NCBI RefSeq assembly: GCF_003391335.1
Contig: NZ_CP028374.1
Coordinates: 377,335-441,334, forward strand
Origin: Candidatus Purcelliella pentastirinorum
Lineage (GTDB): Bacteria; Pseudomonadota; Gammaproteobacteria; Enterobacterales; Enterobacteriaceae
Reading direction: 5' to 3'
DNA: 64,000 nt
Both the position numbers and the translations under genes were made by a program. The notes under the pieces are model-generated. The model was not told where the DNA came from. It saw only the letters and a list, made by a program, of their open reading frames with translations, and made no database searches. Every line of letters starts with the position of its first letter. Position 1 is the stretch's first letter. Positions 9,836 through 18,341 of this stretch are shown piece after piece.

Positions 9836-10199
9836 ATTATCCTTATTAATTTTTTATTAATATTATATAGTTTTTAAAATTATTATTTTATTTATTATAT
9901 ATTTGATTTTAATTTAATTTAAATTAAGCATCATATTTTTATTATCTTAATTATTATTTATATATATTTTATTATTTTTTAAAATATTATTTTTAATATT
10001 TAATATTAAATATTAGTATTTTATTTTTATTTAATATTTTGTATTAATTTTTTTATTATTGATGATATAATAAATTTTATTTAATAATTTTTTTACTAAT
10101 GTATATTATATAACAATAATAATAATTTAGATTTATTTTTTAATAATTAATATTTTTTTATACAATGTAATTATATTTTTTATATATTCAGGATAATAT
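9836..10199. other. intergenic, upstream of ssb
   Basis: This is 364 nt of almost pure A/T between the divergent tmaR and ssb genes. A loose inverted pair (AATTAAG...CTTAATT, about 9918-9952) is visible but unremarkable. In E. coli uvrA is divergent from ssb; no uvrA remnant was recognised. Confidence 0.55.
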
Positions 10200-10652
10200 A
10201 TGGTTAGCAGAGGTGTTAATAAAGTAATTCTAATTGGTAATTTAGGTCAAGATCCTGAAATACGTTATATGCAAAATGGTAATGCTGTTACAAATATTAC
10301 TTTAGCAACATCTGAAAGTTGGCGTGATAAACAAACTGGTGAAAATAAAGAAAGAACTGAATGGCATAGAGTTGTTTTATTTGGTAAATTAGCAGAAATT
10401 GCTAATGAATATTTACGTAAAGGATCACAAGTTTATGTCGAAGGTTCCTTGCAAAAAAGAAAATGGCAGGATAAAAATAATCAGGAGCATTATATTACAG
10501 AAATTATTGTTAATCTTAATGGTACTATGCATATGTTAGGTAATAAAAAAAATTTTACTATTACTTCTTCATTAAAAGACAAGGATAATTGGGATCAGAA
10601 AAAAACAAATATTAGTGAAGATACAATTTTGGATGACGACATTCCTTTTTAA
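10200..10652 (+). CDS. ssb: single-stranded DNA-binding protein
   Basis: SSB coats single-stranded DNA during replication and repair. The 150-residue protein has the OB-fold with [45 protein letters not shown] and [12 protein letters not shown]. The Gly/Gln-rich linker is shortened relative to E. coli (178). The partner-binding acidic tail DDDIPF is intact, so docking of replication and repair proteins should be kept. It sits 23 nt upstream of thrS, an arrangement different from E. coli. Confidence 0.97.
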   Translation: MVSRGVNKVILIGNLGQDPEIRYMQNGNAVTNITLATSESWRDKQTGENKERTEWHRVVLFGKLAEIANEYLRKGSQVYVEGSLQKRKWQDKNNQEHYITEIIVNLNGTMHMLGNKKNFTITSSLKDKDNWDQKKTNISEDTILDDDIPF

Positions 10653-10675
10653 TTTAATATATTATATAGATTATT

Positions 10676-11899
10676 ATGAATCTACTTAAAGAAAGAGATC
10701 ATCGTAAAATTAATAAATATCTTGATTTTTATCATATTGAAGATATTTCTTCTGGTATTGTTTTTTGGCATAATAATGGATGGATAGTATTTAAGGAATT
10801 AGAAAGTCTAATACGTTTGAAATTAAAAGAATATGATTATCAAGAAGTAAAGACACCAATGATTTTAAGTAAAAAAATTTGGGATATGACTGGTCATTTA
10901 GATAATTTTAAAGAATTAATATTTACCACGTATTTTGAAGATACTGAATATTGTATAAAACCTATGAATTGTCCTTGTCATATTCAAATTTTTAAGTATG
11001 GAATTAAATCTTATCGGGATTTACCTATAAGAATTTCTGAATTTGGTAGTTGTCATCGTAAAGAATTTTCAGGTTCTTTATATGGTTTGATGCGATTGAG
11101 ACATTTTACTCAGGATGATGCTCATATATTTTGTAGTTTTGATCAAGTTCGTTCTGAAGTAAATAGTTGTATTAAAATGATTTATGATATTTATAATATT
11201 TTTGGTTTTAAAAATATTTTAGTAAAATTATCTACAAGACCTGATAAAAGATTAGGAGAAGATAGTTTATGGGATTTAGCTGAAAAGGATTTATTATCTG
11301 TATTAGAAAGTAATAACATAAATTTTAGTTATCAATATGGTGAAGGTGCTTTTTATGGTCCTAAAATTGAATTTATTTTGAATGATTGCTTAAATCGTTC
11401 TTGGCAATGTGGTACAATTCAATTAGATTTTATATTATCTAATAAATTAAATGTATTTTATATTAATAAGGATAATGAACGTATTTCCCCTGTTATCATA
11501 CATAGAGCAGTGCTTGGTTCTATAGAAAGATTTATAGGTATATTGATAGAAGAAACTTATGGTCATTTACCAACTTGGTTATCTCCAATTCAAGTTGTTG
11601 TATTATATATAACTGATAGTCAAAAATTTTATGCTAATGAAGTAAAAAATTTATTAGAAATTGAAGATATTCGTGTTAAATTAGATACTAGAAATGAAAA
11701 AATTGGTTTCAAAATACGTGAATATACTTTAAAAAGAATTCCTTATTTGTTAATTTGTGGAAATAATGAAGTTAAAAATAATACTGTTTCTATACGTACT
11801 TGTTTAGGTAAAAAGATTAACAATATTTTTCTTTGTGTATTTATTAATAGACTAAAGAAAGAAATTGATAATTATAGTATTAATAAAATGGAAAATTAA
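10676..11899 (+). CDS. thrS: threonyl-tRNA synthetase lacking the TGS and editing domains
   Basis: ThrRS charges tRNA-Thr. The product has 407 residues against 642 in E. coli. Its first residues (MNLLKERDHRKINKYLDFYHIE) align with the start of the catalytic core, about residue 240 of the E. coli protein. The whole N-terminal TGS and N2 editing region is therefore absent, and ssb ends 23 nt upstream, leaving no room for it. The catalytic core (FGSCHRKEFSGSLYGLMR, GSIERFIGIL) and zinc ligands (Cys in PMNCPCH, His in QDDAHIF, His in IHRAVLGS) are intact, as is the C-terminal anticodon domain. Mischarged Ser-tRNA-Thr could not be cleared in cis, and the translational-operator binding domain is lost too. 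Confidence 0.95.
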   Translation: MNLLKERDHRKINKYLDFYHIEDISSGIVFWHNNGWIVFKELESLIRLKLKEYDYQEVKTPMILSKKIWDMTGHLDNFKELIFTTYFEDTEYCIKPMNCPCHIQIFKYGIKSYRDLPIRISEFGSCHRKEFSGSLYGLMRLRHFTQDDAHIFCSFDQVRSEVNSCIKMIYDIYNIFGFKNILVKLSTRPDKRLGEDSLWDLAEKDLLSVLESNNINFSYQYGEGAFYGPKIEFILNDCLNRSWQCGTIQLDFILSNKLNVFYINKDNERISPVIIHRAVLGSIERFIGILIEETYGHLPTWLSPIQVVVLYITDSQKFYANEVKNLLEIEDIRVKLDTRNEKIGFKIREYTLKRIPYLLICGNNEVKNNTVSIRTCLGKKINNIFLCVFINRLKKEIDNYSINKMEN

Positions 11900-11905
11900 G
11901 ACGTT

Positions 11906-12442
11906 ATGATTTTAAAAAAAATGTATTCTATGATATCTAATAAAATAAATAGAGAAATAAATGTTGATAAAGTTCGTTTAATAGGTGTAAATGGTGAAAA
12001 AATAGGTATTGTTACTTTAAATGATGCTTTATTTATGGCAGAAAGAGCTGGTGTTGATTTGGTAGAAATTAATGCTAATACAAATCCTCATGTATGTCGT
12101 ATTATAGATTATGGTAAATTAATTTATGAACGAGGTAAATCATTAAAAAATAATAAAAAAAAACAAAAAGTTATACAAACAAAAGAGGTAAAATTTAGAC
12201 CTGCAACAGATAAGGGTGATTATAACGTTAAATTACGTAATTTGCTTCGTTTTCTATTAAACGGATGTAGAGTTAAGGTTACTTTACGGTTTAGGGGTAG
12301 AGAAATATCTCATCAACAATTAGGTATAGATATGTTAAATCGTATTAAATTAGATTTGATGGATTGTGCTAATGTTGAGTCTTTTCCTTTAAAAATAGAA
12401 GGTAGACAGATGATTATGTTATTAATTCCTAAAAAAAAATGA
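11906..12442 (+). CDS. infC: translation initiation factor IF-3
   Basis: IF-3 prevents premature subunit joining and inspects initiator tRNA and start codon. The 178-residue protein matches E. coli over both domains ([63 protein letters not shown]). In E. coli the gene starts at a rare AUU used for autoregulation. Here an ATG at 11906 is directly followed by an in-frame ATT, and the ATG is the likelier start. It lies 6 nt after thrS, in the order thrS-infC-rpmI-rplT-pheS-pheT. Confidence 0.96.
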   Translation: MILKKMYSMISNKINREINVDKVRLIGVNGEKIGIVTLNDALFMAERAGVDLVEINANTNPHVCRIIDYGKLIYERGKSLKNNKKKQKVIQTKEVKFRPATDKGDYNVKLRNLLRFLLNGCRVKVTLRFRGREISHQQLGIDMLNRIKLDLMDCANVESFPLKIEGRQMIMLLIPKKK

Positions 12443-12490
12443 TAAGAAAATAATTATTTTTTTATTTAATTATAATATTGAGAGAAGCTT

Positions 12491-12688
12491 ATGTCTAAAA
12501 TAAAAACAATACGATCTGTTTATAAGAGATTTAAGAAAAATCCTTCAGGATTAGTGAAACGTAAAAGAGCTAATTTGCGTCATTTATTATTTAAAAAAAG
12601 TAGTAAACGTAAAAGACATTTAAGACAAAAAGCTGTTGTTTTAAGATGTGATTTAGTTCATATATTACCTTGTCTACCATATGTTTGA
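12491..12688 (+). CDS. rpmI: 50S ribosomal protein L35
   Basis: L35 is a small basic large-subunit protein. The 65 residues are the standard length, starting [16 protein letters not shown] and ending LPCLPYV, with the conserved [19 protein letters not shown] block. A gagag-type ribosome-binding sequence precedes the ATG. It belongs to the infC-rpmI-rplT unit. Confidence 0.97.
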   Translation: MSKIKTIRSVYKRFKKNPSGLVKRKRANLRHLLFKKSSKRKRHLRQKAVVLRCDLVHILPCLPYV

Positions 12689-12717
12689 TTTATTGTTATA
12701 TTTTGAAGGATTATATT

Positions 12718-13062
12718 ATGGTTAGAATTAAAAGGGGTGTTGTATCTCATGCACGTCATAAAAAAATTTTAAGTAGTGCTAAGGGTTATTATGGTTCTCG
12801 TTCTAGAGTATATAGAGTAGCTGTACAAGCTGTTATAAAAGCAGGACAGTATTCTTATCGTGATCGTAAACAACGTAAAAGACAATTTAGGCGTTTATGG
12901 ATTATTAGAATAAATGCTTTTGTTAGAAATTATGGAATTAATTATAGTAATTTTGTATATCTTATGAAAAAAGCTTCTATTTCTTTGAATAGAAAAATAT
13001 TAGCAGATATGGCTATTAATGATAGTAAAAGTTTTATTATTTTAATGAAGAAATTAATTTAA
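12718..13062 (+). CDS. rplT: 50S ribosomal protein L20
   Basis: L20 is an early assembly protein of the 50S subunit. The start is set at the ATG at 12718 ([16 protein letters not shown]), preceded by GAAGGA and matching E. coli MARVKRGVIARARHKK. A longer in-frame reading from 12670 runs back into rpmI and is unlikely. The 114-residue product has the conserved [22 protein letters not shown] core and KILADMAI segment. Confidence 0.97.
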   Translation: MVRIKRGVVSHARHKKILSSAKGYYGSRSRVYRVAVQAVIKAGQYSYRDRKQRKRQFRRLWIIRINAFVRNYGINYSNFVYLMKKASISLNRKILADMAINDSKSFIILMKKLI

Positions 13063-13105
13063 TTTATTTATATTTTTTTAAAATTTACTATTAAAATTTT
13101 AAGAT

Positions 13106-14101
13106 ATGATCATGTTTAATTTTTCAAAATTTTTGTTAAAAGCTTGTGATGAAATAAATAGTATTAAAGATTATGTGGAATTAGATAGTTTACGTATTAA
13201 GTATTTAGGTAAAAATAGTTTTTTAAATTTTCAATTTAAAGAAATGATTAAATTAGATAAGCAAGATAGAATAAAATTAGGTTCTATTTTGAATAGAGTA
13301 AAAAATAGTTTATTGAAAATTATTAGTCGTCGTAAATCTAAGTTAGATTATTTATTTTGTAAAAATGATTTATTTTTAAAAAACAAAATTGATATATCTT
13401 TGCCTGGAAGACAGATAAGAAATGGTTCTTTACATCCTATAAATATAATTATCAATTTATCAAAAATCTTTTTTTCTTCTTTAGGTTTTTCTTACGTTTT
13501 TGGTCCTGAAATTGAAGATTATTATCATAATTTTGATGCTTTAAATATACCTTATGGTCATCCTTCCAGGAGTAAAAAAGATACTTTTTGGTTTAATAAT
13601 AAATATTTATTACGTACTCAGACCTCATCTGTACAAATAAGATTTATGAAGAAAACCTCCCCTCCAATTCGTTTTATTAGCTTAGGTCGTGTATATAGAA
13701 ATGATTGTGATAGATTACATACACCTATGTTTCATCAAATTGAAGGTGTTATGGTTGATAAAAATATTAGTATTTCTAATTTAAAATGGATAATTATTAA
13801 TTTTTTACGTGCTTTATTTATTAATAAAAAATATTATATTCGTTTTCGTCCGTCTTATTTTCCTTTTACAGAACCATCTATTGAAGTAGATATTAAAATA
13901 AATAATAGTAAATGGTTAGAAATATTAGGTTGTGGGATGATACATACCAATGTATTGAGTAATGTTAATATAGATTCAAATATTTATTCTGGATTTGCTT
14001 TTGGTATAGGTGTAGAAAGATTAACTATGTTGTATTATAATATTAAAGATTTACGTGTTTTATTTGAAAATGATATAAGATTTTTAAAACAATTTAAATA
14101 A
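13106..14101 (+). CDS. pheS: phenylalanyl-tRNA synthetase alpha subunit
   Basis: PheS carries the catalytic site of the alpha2-beta2 PheRS. The 331-residue protein shows class II motifs in FGPEIEDYYHNFDALN, RTQTSSVQIRFM, HQIEGVMVD, FRPSYFPFTEPSIEVD and GIGVERLTMLYY, matching E. coli (327). The start may be the ATG at 13106 or 13112. Only 43 nt separate it from rplT, so the pheM leader and attenuator found in E. coli are absent. Confidence 0.97.
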   Translation: MIMFNFSKFLLKACDEINSIKDYVELDSLRIKYLGKNSFLNFQFKEMIKLDKQDRIKLGSILNRVKNSLLKIISRRKSKLDYLFCKNDLFLKNKIDISLPGRQIRNGSLHPINIIINLSKIFFSSLGFSYVFGPEIEDYYHNFDALNIPYGHPSRSKKDTFWFNNKYLLRTQTSSVQIRFMKKTSPPIRFISLGRVYRNDCDRLHTPMFHQIEGVMVDKNISISNLKWIIINFLRALFINKKYYIRFRPSYFPFTEPSIEVDIKINNSKWLEILGCGMIHTNVLSNVNIDSNIYSGFAFGIGVERLTMLYYNIKDLRVLFENDIRFLKQFK

Positions 14102-14124
14102 TTTAAGATTTATAGGTTTGATTA

Positions 14125-16515
14125 ATGAGATTTAGTAGAAATTGGTTAAATGAATTTATTGATATTTCTGAAAATAGTAAATTATTATATAAACAATTTA
14201 CTATGTTAGGGATGGAAGTAAATAGTATTACATCAATTTATTGTATGTTTAGTAATATTATAGTCGGAGAGATCTTTAATGTTTGTTGTTTATCTAATAA
14301 AGATGGTATATATCTTGTTAAAGTGTTTGTAGGTAACGATTTTTTTTTAAATGTTATTAGTAAAAAATTTAGTTTTGTTATTGGAATGAAGGTTGCTATT
14401 GCTACAATAGAATCAATTTTACCTAATAGTTTGTATATTAAAAGACAAGTATTTAAAAATTTTATTTCTGATGGTATTATATGTTCATATCACGTACTAG
14501 GTATTGAATGTAATAATTTTAATATAATTATTTTACCAAATTATGTTAAGGCAGGTAAAGATATATTAAATTATTTTGATTTTAAAGATAAAATTATAGA
14601 TATTTCTATAAATTATAATCGATCTGATTGTCAAAATATGTTAGGTTTAGCCAGAGAATTATCTGTTTTAAGTTTTAGAAATATTAAAGAATTTGATATC
14701 CTTACTAAAATAAATATTAACAACAGTAATTATTTACCTATTACTGTTGAAGATAATTGTTTATCTCCAATTTATTTAGGTAGAATAATAAAAAATATTA
14801 ATATTAATAATATTATTCCTATATGGATGAGTGAAAGACTACGTCGTAGTGATATTGTTTTAGTTAATTCTGTTGTGGATATTATAAATTATGTTTTTTT
14901 AGAATTTGGTTTATTTGTGAATGTATTTGATTTAGATTTTATCGATGGAAGAATAAATATTAGATTAAATAAATTAGGTGAAAAAATAATTTTAATTGAT
15001 AATTCTGATTTTATATTAAATGATACTAATATTTTAGTAGTTGGGGATAATAATAAAATTATAGAAATTGCTGGTTTTTCAAATAGTAAGTATTGTGTTC
15101 TGGGTAAGAAAACAAAAAATTTATTTTTAGAATGTGCTTTGTTTTCTTCTAAAATTATTAATAATTTTATTATTAATAATAAAATTAAAACAAATTTTAT
15201 TCGTTTTAATTCTAAGAACACAGATTTTTCTTTTTTTCGTAGAGTTATAGATAGAGTTACTTATTTTATTTTAAGTATATGCGGTGGGGAAGCTGGGTCT
15301 ATTATTGATGTTTCAGATTTGAATTTTTTACCTAAAAAATATTATATAAAATTGAATTATAAGAAGATTAATTTATTTATAGGCCATAAAATAAGTTATA
15401 AGTTTATAATAAAAACTTTAGAATTTATTGGTTGTATATTAGATATTAATGATGATATTTTAAATGTTTATCCTCCATATTGGCGTTCAGATCTCTTAAC
15501 TGAAGAGGATTTAATTGAAGAAATAATTCGTTTTTATGGTTATGATAAGATCCCTGATATTCCTATATTAGGTAATAATATACTAAAGACATTTAGTTCA
15601 AATTTATCTATTGATCGTGTTAAGACTCTTTTAGTTGATAAGGGATATCATGAAGTAATTACTTATGGTTTTGTTGATAATGATTTACAAACTTTATTGT
15701 ATCCTAAAATTAATGGTTTATCTGTTCTAAATCCATTTTCATTAGAAAAATCTGTTATGCGTTTATCTTTATTTACTGGTTTATTAACTGTATTACAATA
15801 TAATGTTAATCGTCAACAAAATGATATTTCTATATTTGAATTTGGTGTTTGTTTTTTACCTAAATTAACAACTGATTTTATAGTAAAGGAGAGATTGTTA
15901 TTGAGTGCTTTATTAAGTGGAACAAAGTATAATGAATATTGGGATATGTTATCTGTAAATGTTGATTTTTATGATTTAAAAGGTACTATAGAATCTGTTT
16001 TGAGTTTATTTTATGATTTAAATTTAATTAATTTTAAAGCTAAAGAATATTCTTTTTTACATCCTGGTAAAAGTGCATCTATTTATTATAAAAATATATA
16101 TATTGGTTGTATTGGTGTTATTCATCCTTTAATTGCAAAATATTTAGTTTTTGATAAACCTGTTATTTTATTTGAATTAATTTGGAATAGATTATTGGCC
16201 GCTTCTTTTTTTAATTTTAATGAAATATCTGTTTTTCCTGTTAATAGAAGAGATATTTCTTTGCTAGTTGATGATAATATATATGTCATGGATATTATAA
16301 ATATTTGTAAAAAAGTTATTGGTAAATTATTAGTAAATATATATTTATTTGATGTTTATTATGGAAATTCTATACCTAAAGGGTATAAGAGTATTAGTAT
16401 TGCTATTTTTTTACAGAGTTTTAATAAAACTTTAGAAGATTATGAAATATCTATAATTATAGATAAATGTGTGTGTTATTTACAAAATAGATTTAATATT
16501 AAATTGAGATATTAA
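14125..16515 (+). CDS. pheT: phenylalanyl-tRNA synthetase beta subunit, editing pocket altered
   Basis: PheT binds tRNA-Phe and, in most bacteria, hydrolyses Tyr-tRNA-Phe in its B3/B4 domain. The 796-residue protein is full length; B5 (WRSDLLTEEDLIEEIIRFYGYDKIPD) and the C-terminal anticodon-binding fold are recognisable. In the editing domain, recalled E. coli residues differ. His265 (GQPMHAFD) is Asn266 (GLFVNVFD), the Gly318 position is Asn320, and Ala356 in TDASHRYE is Phe368 (TDFSFF). The equivalents of Glu334 (LECA) and Thr354 are kept. About ten residues are inserted before the TDF segment. Proofreading is probably weak or lost. ihfA, which follows pheT in E. coli, is absent. Confidence 0.96.
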   Translation: MRFSRNWLNEFIDISENSKLLYKQFTMLGMEVNSITSIYCMFSNIIVGEIFNVCCLSNKDGIYLVKVFVGNDFFLNVISKKFSFVIGMKVAIATIESILPNSLYIKRQVFKNFISDGIICSYHVLGIECNNFNIIILPNYVKAGKDILNYFDFKDKIIDISINYNRSDCQNMLGLARELSVLSFRNIKEFDILTKININNSNYLPITVEDNCLSPIYLGRIIKNININNIIPIWMSERLRRSDIVLVNSVVDIINYVFLEFGLFVNVFDLDFIDGRINIRLNKLGEKIILIDNSDFILNDTNILVVGDNNKIIEIAGFSNSKYCVLGKKTKNLFLECALFSSKIINNFIINNKIKTNFIRFNSKNTDFSFFRRVIDRVTYFILSICGGEAGSIIDVSDLNFLPKKYYIKLNYKKINLFIGHKISYKFIIKTLEFIGCILDINDDILNVYPPYWRSDLLTEEDLIEEIIRFYGYDKIPDIPILGNNILKTFSSNLSIDRVKTLLVDKGYHEVITYGFVDNDLQTLLYPKINGLSVLNPFSLEKSVMRLSLFTGLLTVLQYNVNRQQNDISIFEFGVCFLPKLTTDFIVKERLLLSALLSGTKYNEYWDMLSVNVDFYDLKGTIESVLSLFYDLNLINFKAKEYSFLHPGKSASIYYKNIYIGCIGVIHPLIAKYLVFDKPVILFELIWNRLLAASFFNFNEISVFPVNRRDISLLVDDNIYVMDIINICKKVIGKLLVNIYLFDVYYGNSIPKGYKSISIAIFLQSFNKTLEDYEISIIIDKCVCYLQNRFNIKLRY

Positions 16516-16537
16516 TTTTTATTTTTTTTTATTTTTT

Positions 16538-18160
16538 TTATTTTTTTAATAAATTTTTTATTTGGGTTTTTTTAATTCTATTAAATAATTTTTTAGGTTT
16601 TTTAATTTTGTGATTTAGTAGTGGTTTATCAATATTTTTTAATATTAAATTTGTATTGAGAAGTTTTTCTATTTTATTTGATAATTTAGGTAATATTGGT
16701 TTTAATAAAGTCATTAATATTTTAAATAGATTTATCCCTGTTGTGCATATTTCATGTATTTTATTTTTATTTTTTGATATTTTTATTAGTTTCCATGGGC
16801 TTTTTTGATCTATGTAGTAATTAGCGTTTTTTGTAAGTTCCATTATTTTTTTTATTATTTGTGAAAAATTACAATTATTAAAATATTTTAAAATATTTTT
16901 AGATTTTTTTACAAAAGTTTTATATAAATCATAATTATCCAATTTTTTAGATAATTTATTATTGTATAGTTTATTAATAAAGCTTAGGTTTCTATAGGCT
17001 AAATTTACTAATTTATTAACAATATCGTTATTTATTTTTTTTTTAAAATCTATTAAATTTAGATCAATATCTTCTAATTTATGTGATAATTTACTTGCAA
17101 AATAATATCTTAAACTATCAGAATTAAAGTATTTTAACCATGTTTTTGCTTTTATATATGTTTTTTTTGATTTAGACATTTTTATTTTATTGATAGTTAA
17201 ATGTCCATGTATAAATATTTTATTTGGTTTTCTTAATTTACATCCTTCTAGTATTGCTATCCAAAACAAACTATGGAAATAAATGATATCTTTTCCTATA
17301 AAATGATATAGTTTTGTTTTTGTATTTTTATTCCAGAATTCATTAAAATTTATTTTTTTTTTTTTATTACATAAATTTTTAAATGTACTAATGTATCCAA
17401 TTGTTGCATCTAACCATACATAAAAATATTTATTTGTTTTTGGTATTTTAAATCCAAAATAAGGTGCATCTCTTGAAATATTCCATTTTTTTAGTCCAAT
17501 TTTAAACCATTCTATAATTTTATTTGATACATTTTTATTTAGTGTTCCTGAAGATATCCAGTTTTTTAACATTTTTGTAAATTTTGGCAAATTAAAGAAA
17601 TAATGTATTGAATTTTTTAATATTGGTATACTATTTGAAATAGTTGATTTTGGGTTTATTATTTCTTTGTATGAGTAAGTTGATCCACATATTTCACAAT
17701 TATCACTATATTGATTTTTTGTTTTACATTTAGGACAAGTACCTATTACTAATCTATCAGGTAAAAACATTTTTTCTTTTATATCGTAAAATTGTAAAGT
17801 TTTCTTTTTTTTAATAAGTTTTCTTTTTTTTAATATATTATATATTTTTACCAATATTTTTTTATTTTCTGAGCTGTGTGTTGAATGGTAATTATCATGA
17901 ATAATATTAAAATTTTTAAAATCTGTTTTATGTTCTTTATATATTTTTTTTATTAATTGTTCTGGTGTTGATTTTATTTTTTTAGCTTTCAGCATGATTG
18001 GTGTTCCATGAGCGTCATCTGCACATATAAACCAAACTTCGTTATTTATCATTCTTTGATATCTTACCCATATATCAGCTTGTATGTGTTCTAATATATG
18101 TCCTAAATGTAATGATCCATTTGCATAAGGTAGAGCACAAGTTACTATAATTTTTTCCAT
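16538..18160 (-). CDS. metG: methionyl-tRNA synthetase without C-terminal tRNA-binding domain
   Basis: MetRS charges elongator and initiator tRNA-Met. The 540-residue protein has the HIGH-type motif NGSLHLGHILEH, a zinc knuckle with Cys142, Cys145, Cys155 and Cys158, the KMSKS loop (KMSKSKKTY) and the alpha-helical anticodon domain. E. coli MetRS has 677 residues; the C-terminal dimerisation/Trbp111-like domain is missing here. A monomeric core of about this size is active in E. coli, so activity is expected. It is convergent with pheT. Confidence 0.96.
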   Translation of the reverse strand: MEKIIVTCALPYANGSLHLGHILEHIQADIWVRYQRMINNEVWFICADDAHGTPIMLKAKKIKSTPEQLIKKIYKEHKTDFKNFNIIHDNYHSTHSSENKKILVKIYNILKKRKLIKKKKTLQFYDIKEKMFLPDRLVIGTCPKCKTKNQYSDNCEICGSTYSYKEIINPKSTISNSIPILKNSIHYFFNLPKFTKMLKNWISSGTLNKNVSNKIIEWFKIGLKKWNISRDAPYFGFKIPKTNKYFYVWLDATIGYISTFKNLCNKKKKINFNEFWNKNTKTKLYHFIGKDIIYFHSLFWIAILEGCKLRKPNKIFIHGHLTINKIKMSKSKKTYIKAKTWLKYFNSDSLRYYFASKLSHKLEDIDLNLIDFKKKINNDIVNKLVNLAYRNLSFINKLYNNKLSKKLDNYDLYKTFVKKSKNILKYFNNCNFSQIIKKIMELTKNANYYIDQKSPWKLIKISKNKNKIHEICTTGINLFKILMTLLKPILPKLSNKIEKLLNTNLILKNIDKPLLNHKIKKPKKLFNRIKKTQIKNLLKK

Positions 18161-18341
18161 TATTTATATAATATAAATTTTTTATTTCATTTATAATATT
18201 TAAGTTTTAATGTTTTAATTGTTTTTTATTATATTAATATATTTATGTTAAAATTAAAATTAAATTATTAGATAATAATTTTAAAATTAAATTTTATTTA
18301 ATTAAAAATTCTAAAATAAAAATAGTAATTTTGGAGATTAT

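Noticed and set aside
12670-12717. Longer RplT starting inside rpmI
   Set aside because: L20 begins MARVKRG-type. A good GAAGGA ribosome site precedes the ATG at 12718, and the extension has no family match.
15070-15140. Loss of the Glu334 equivalent in PheT
   Set aside because: A first look at the GGEHSG loop suggested loss, but counting places Glu334 in LECAFF, which is conserved here as LECALF. Only the other pocket changes are reported.
16516-16560. T-rich runs after genes as intrinsic terminators
   Set aside because: No GC-bearing stem precedes them; poly-T is general background here. No Rho-independent terminator could be supported anywhere in the window.
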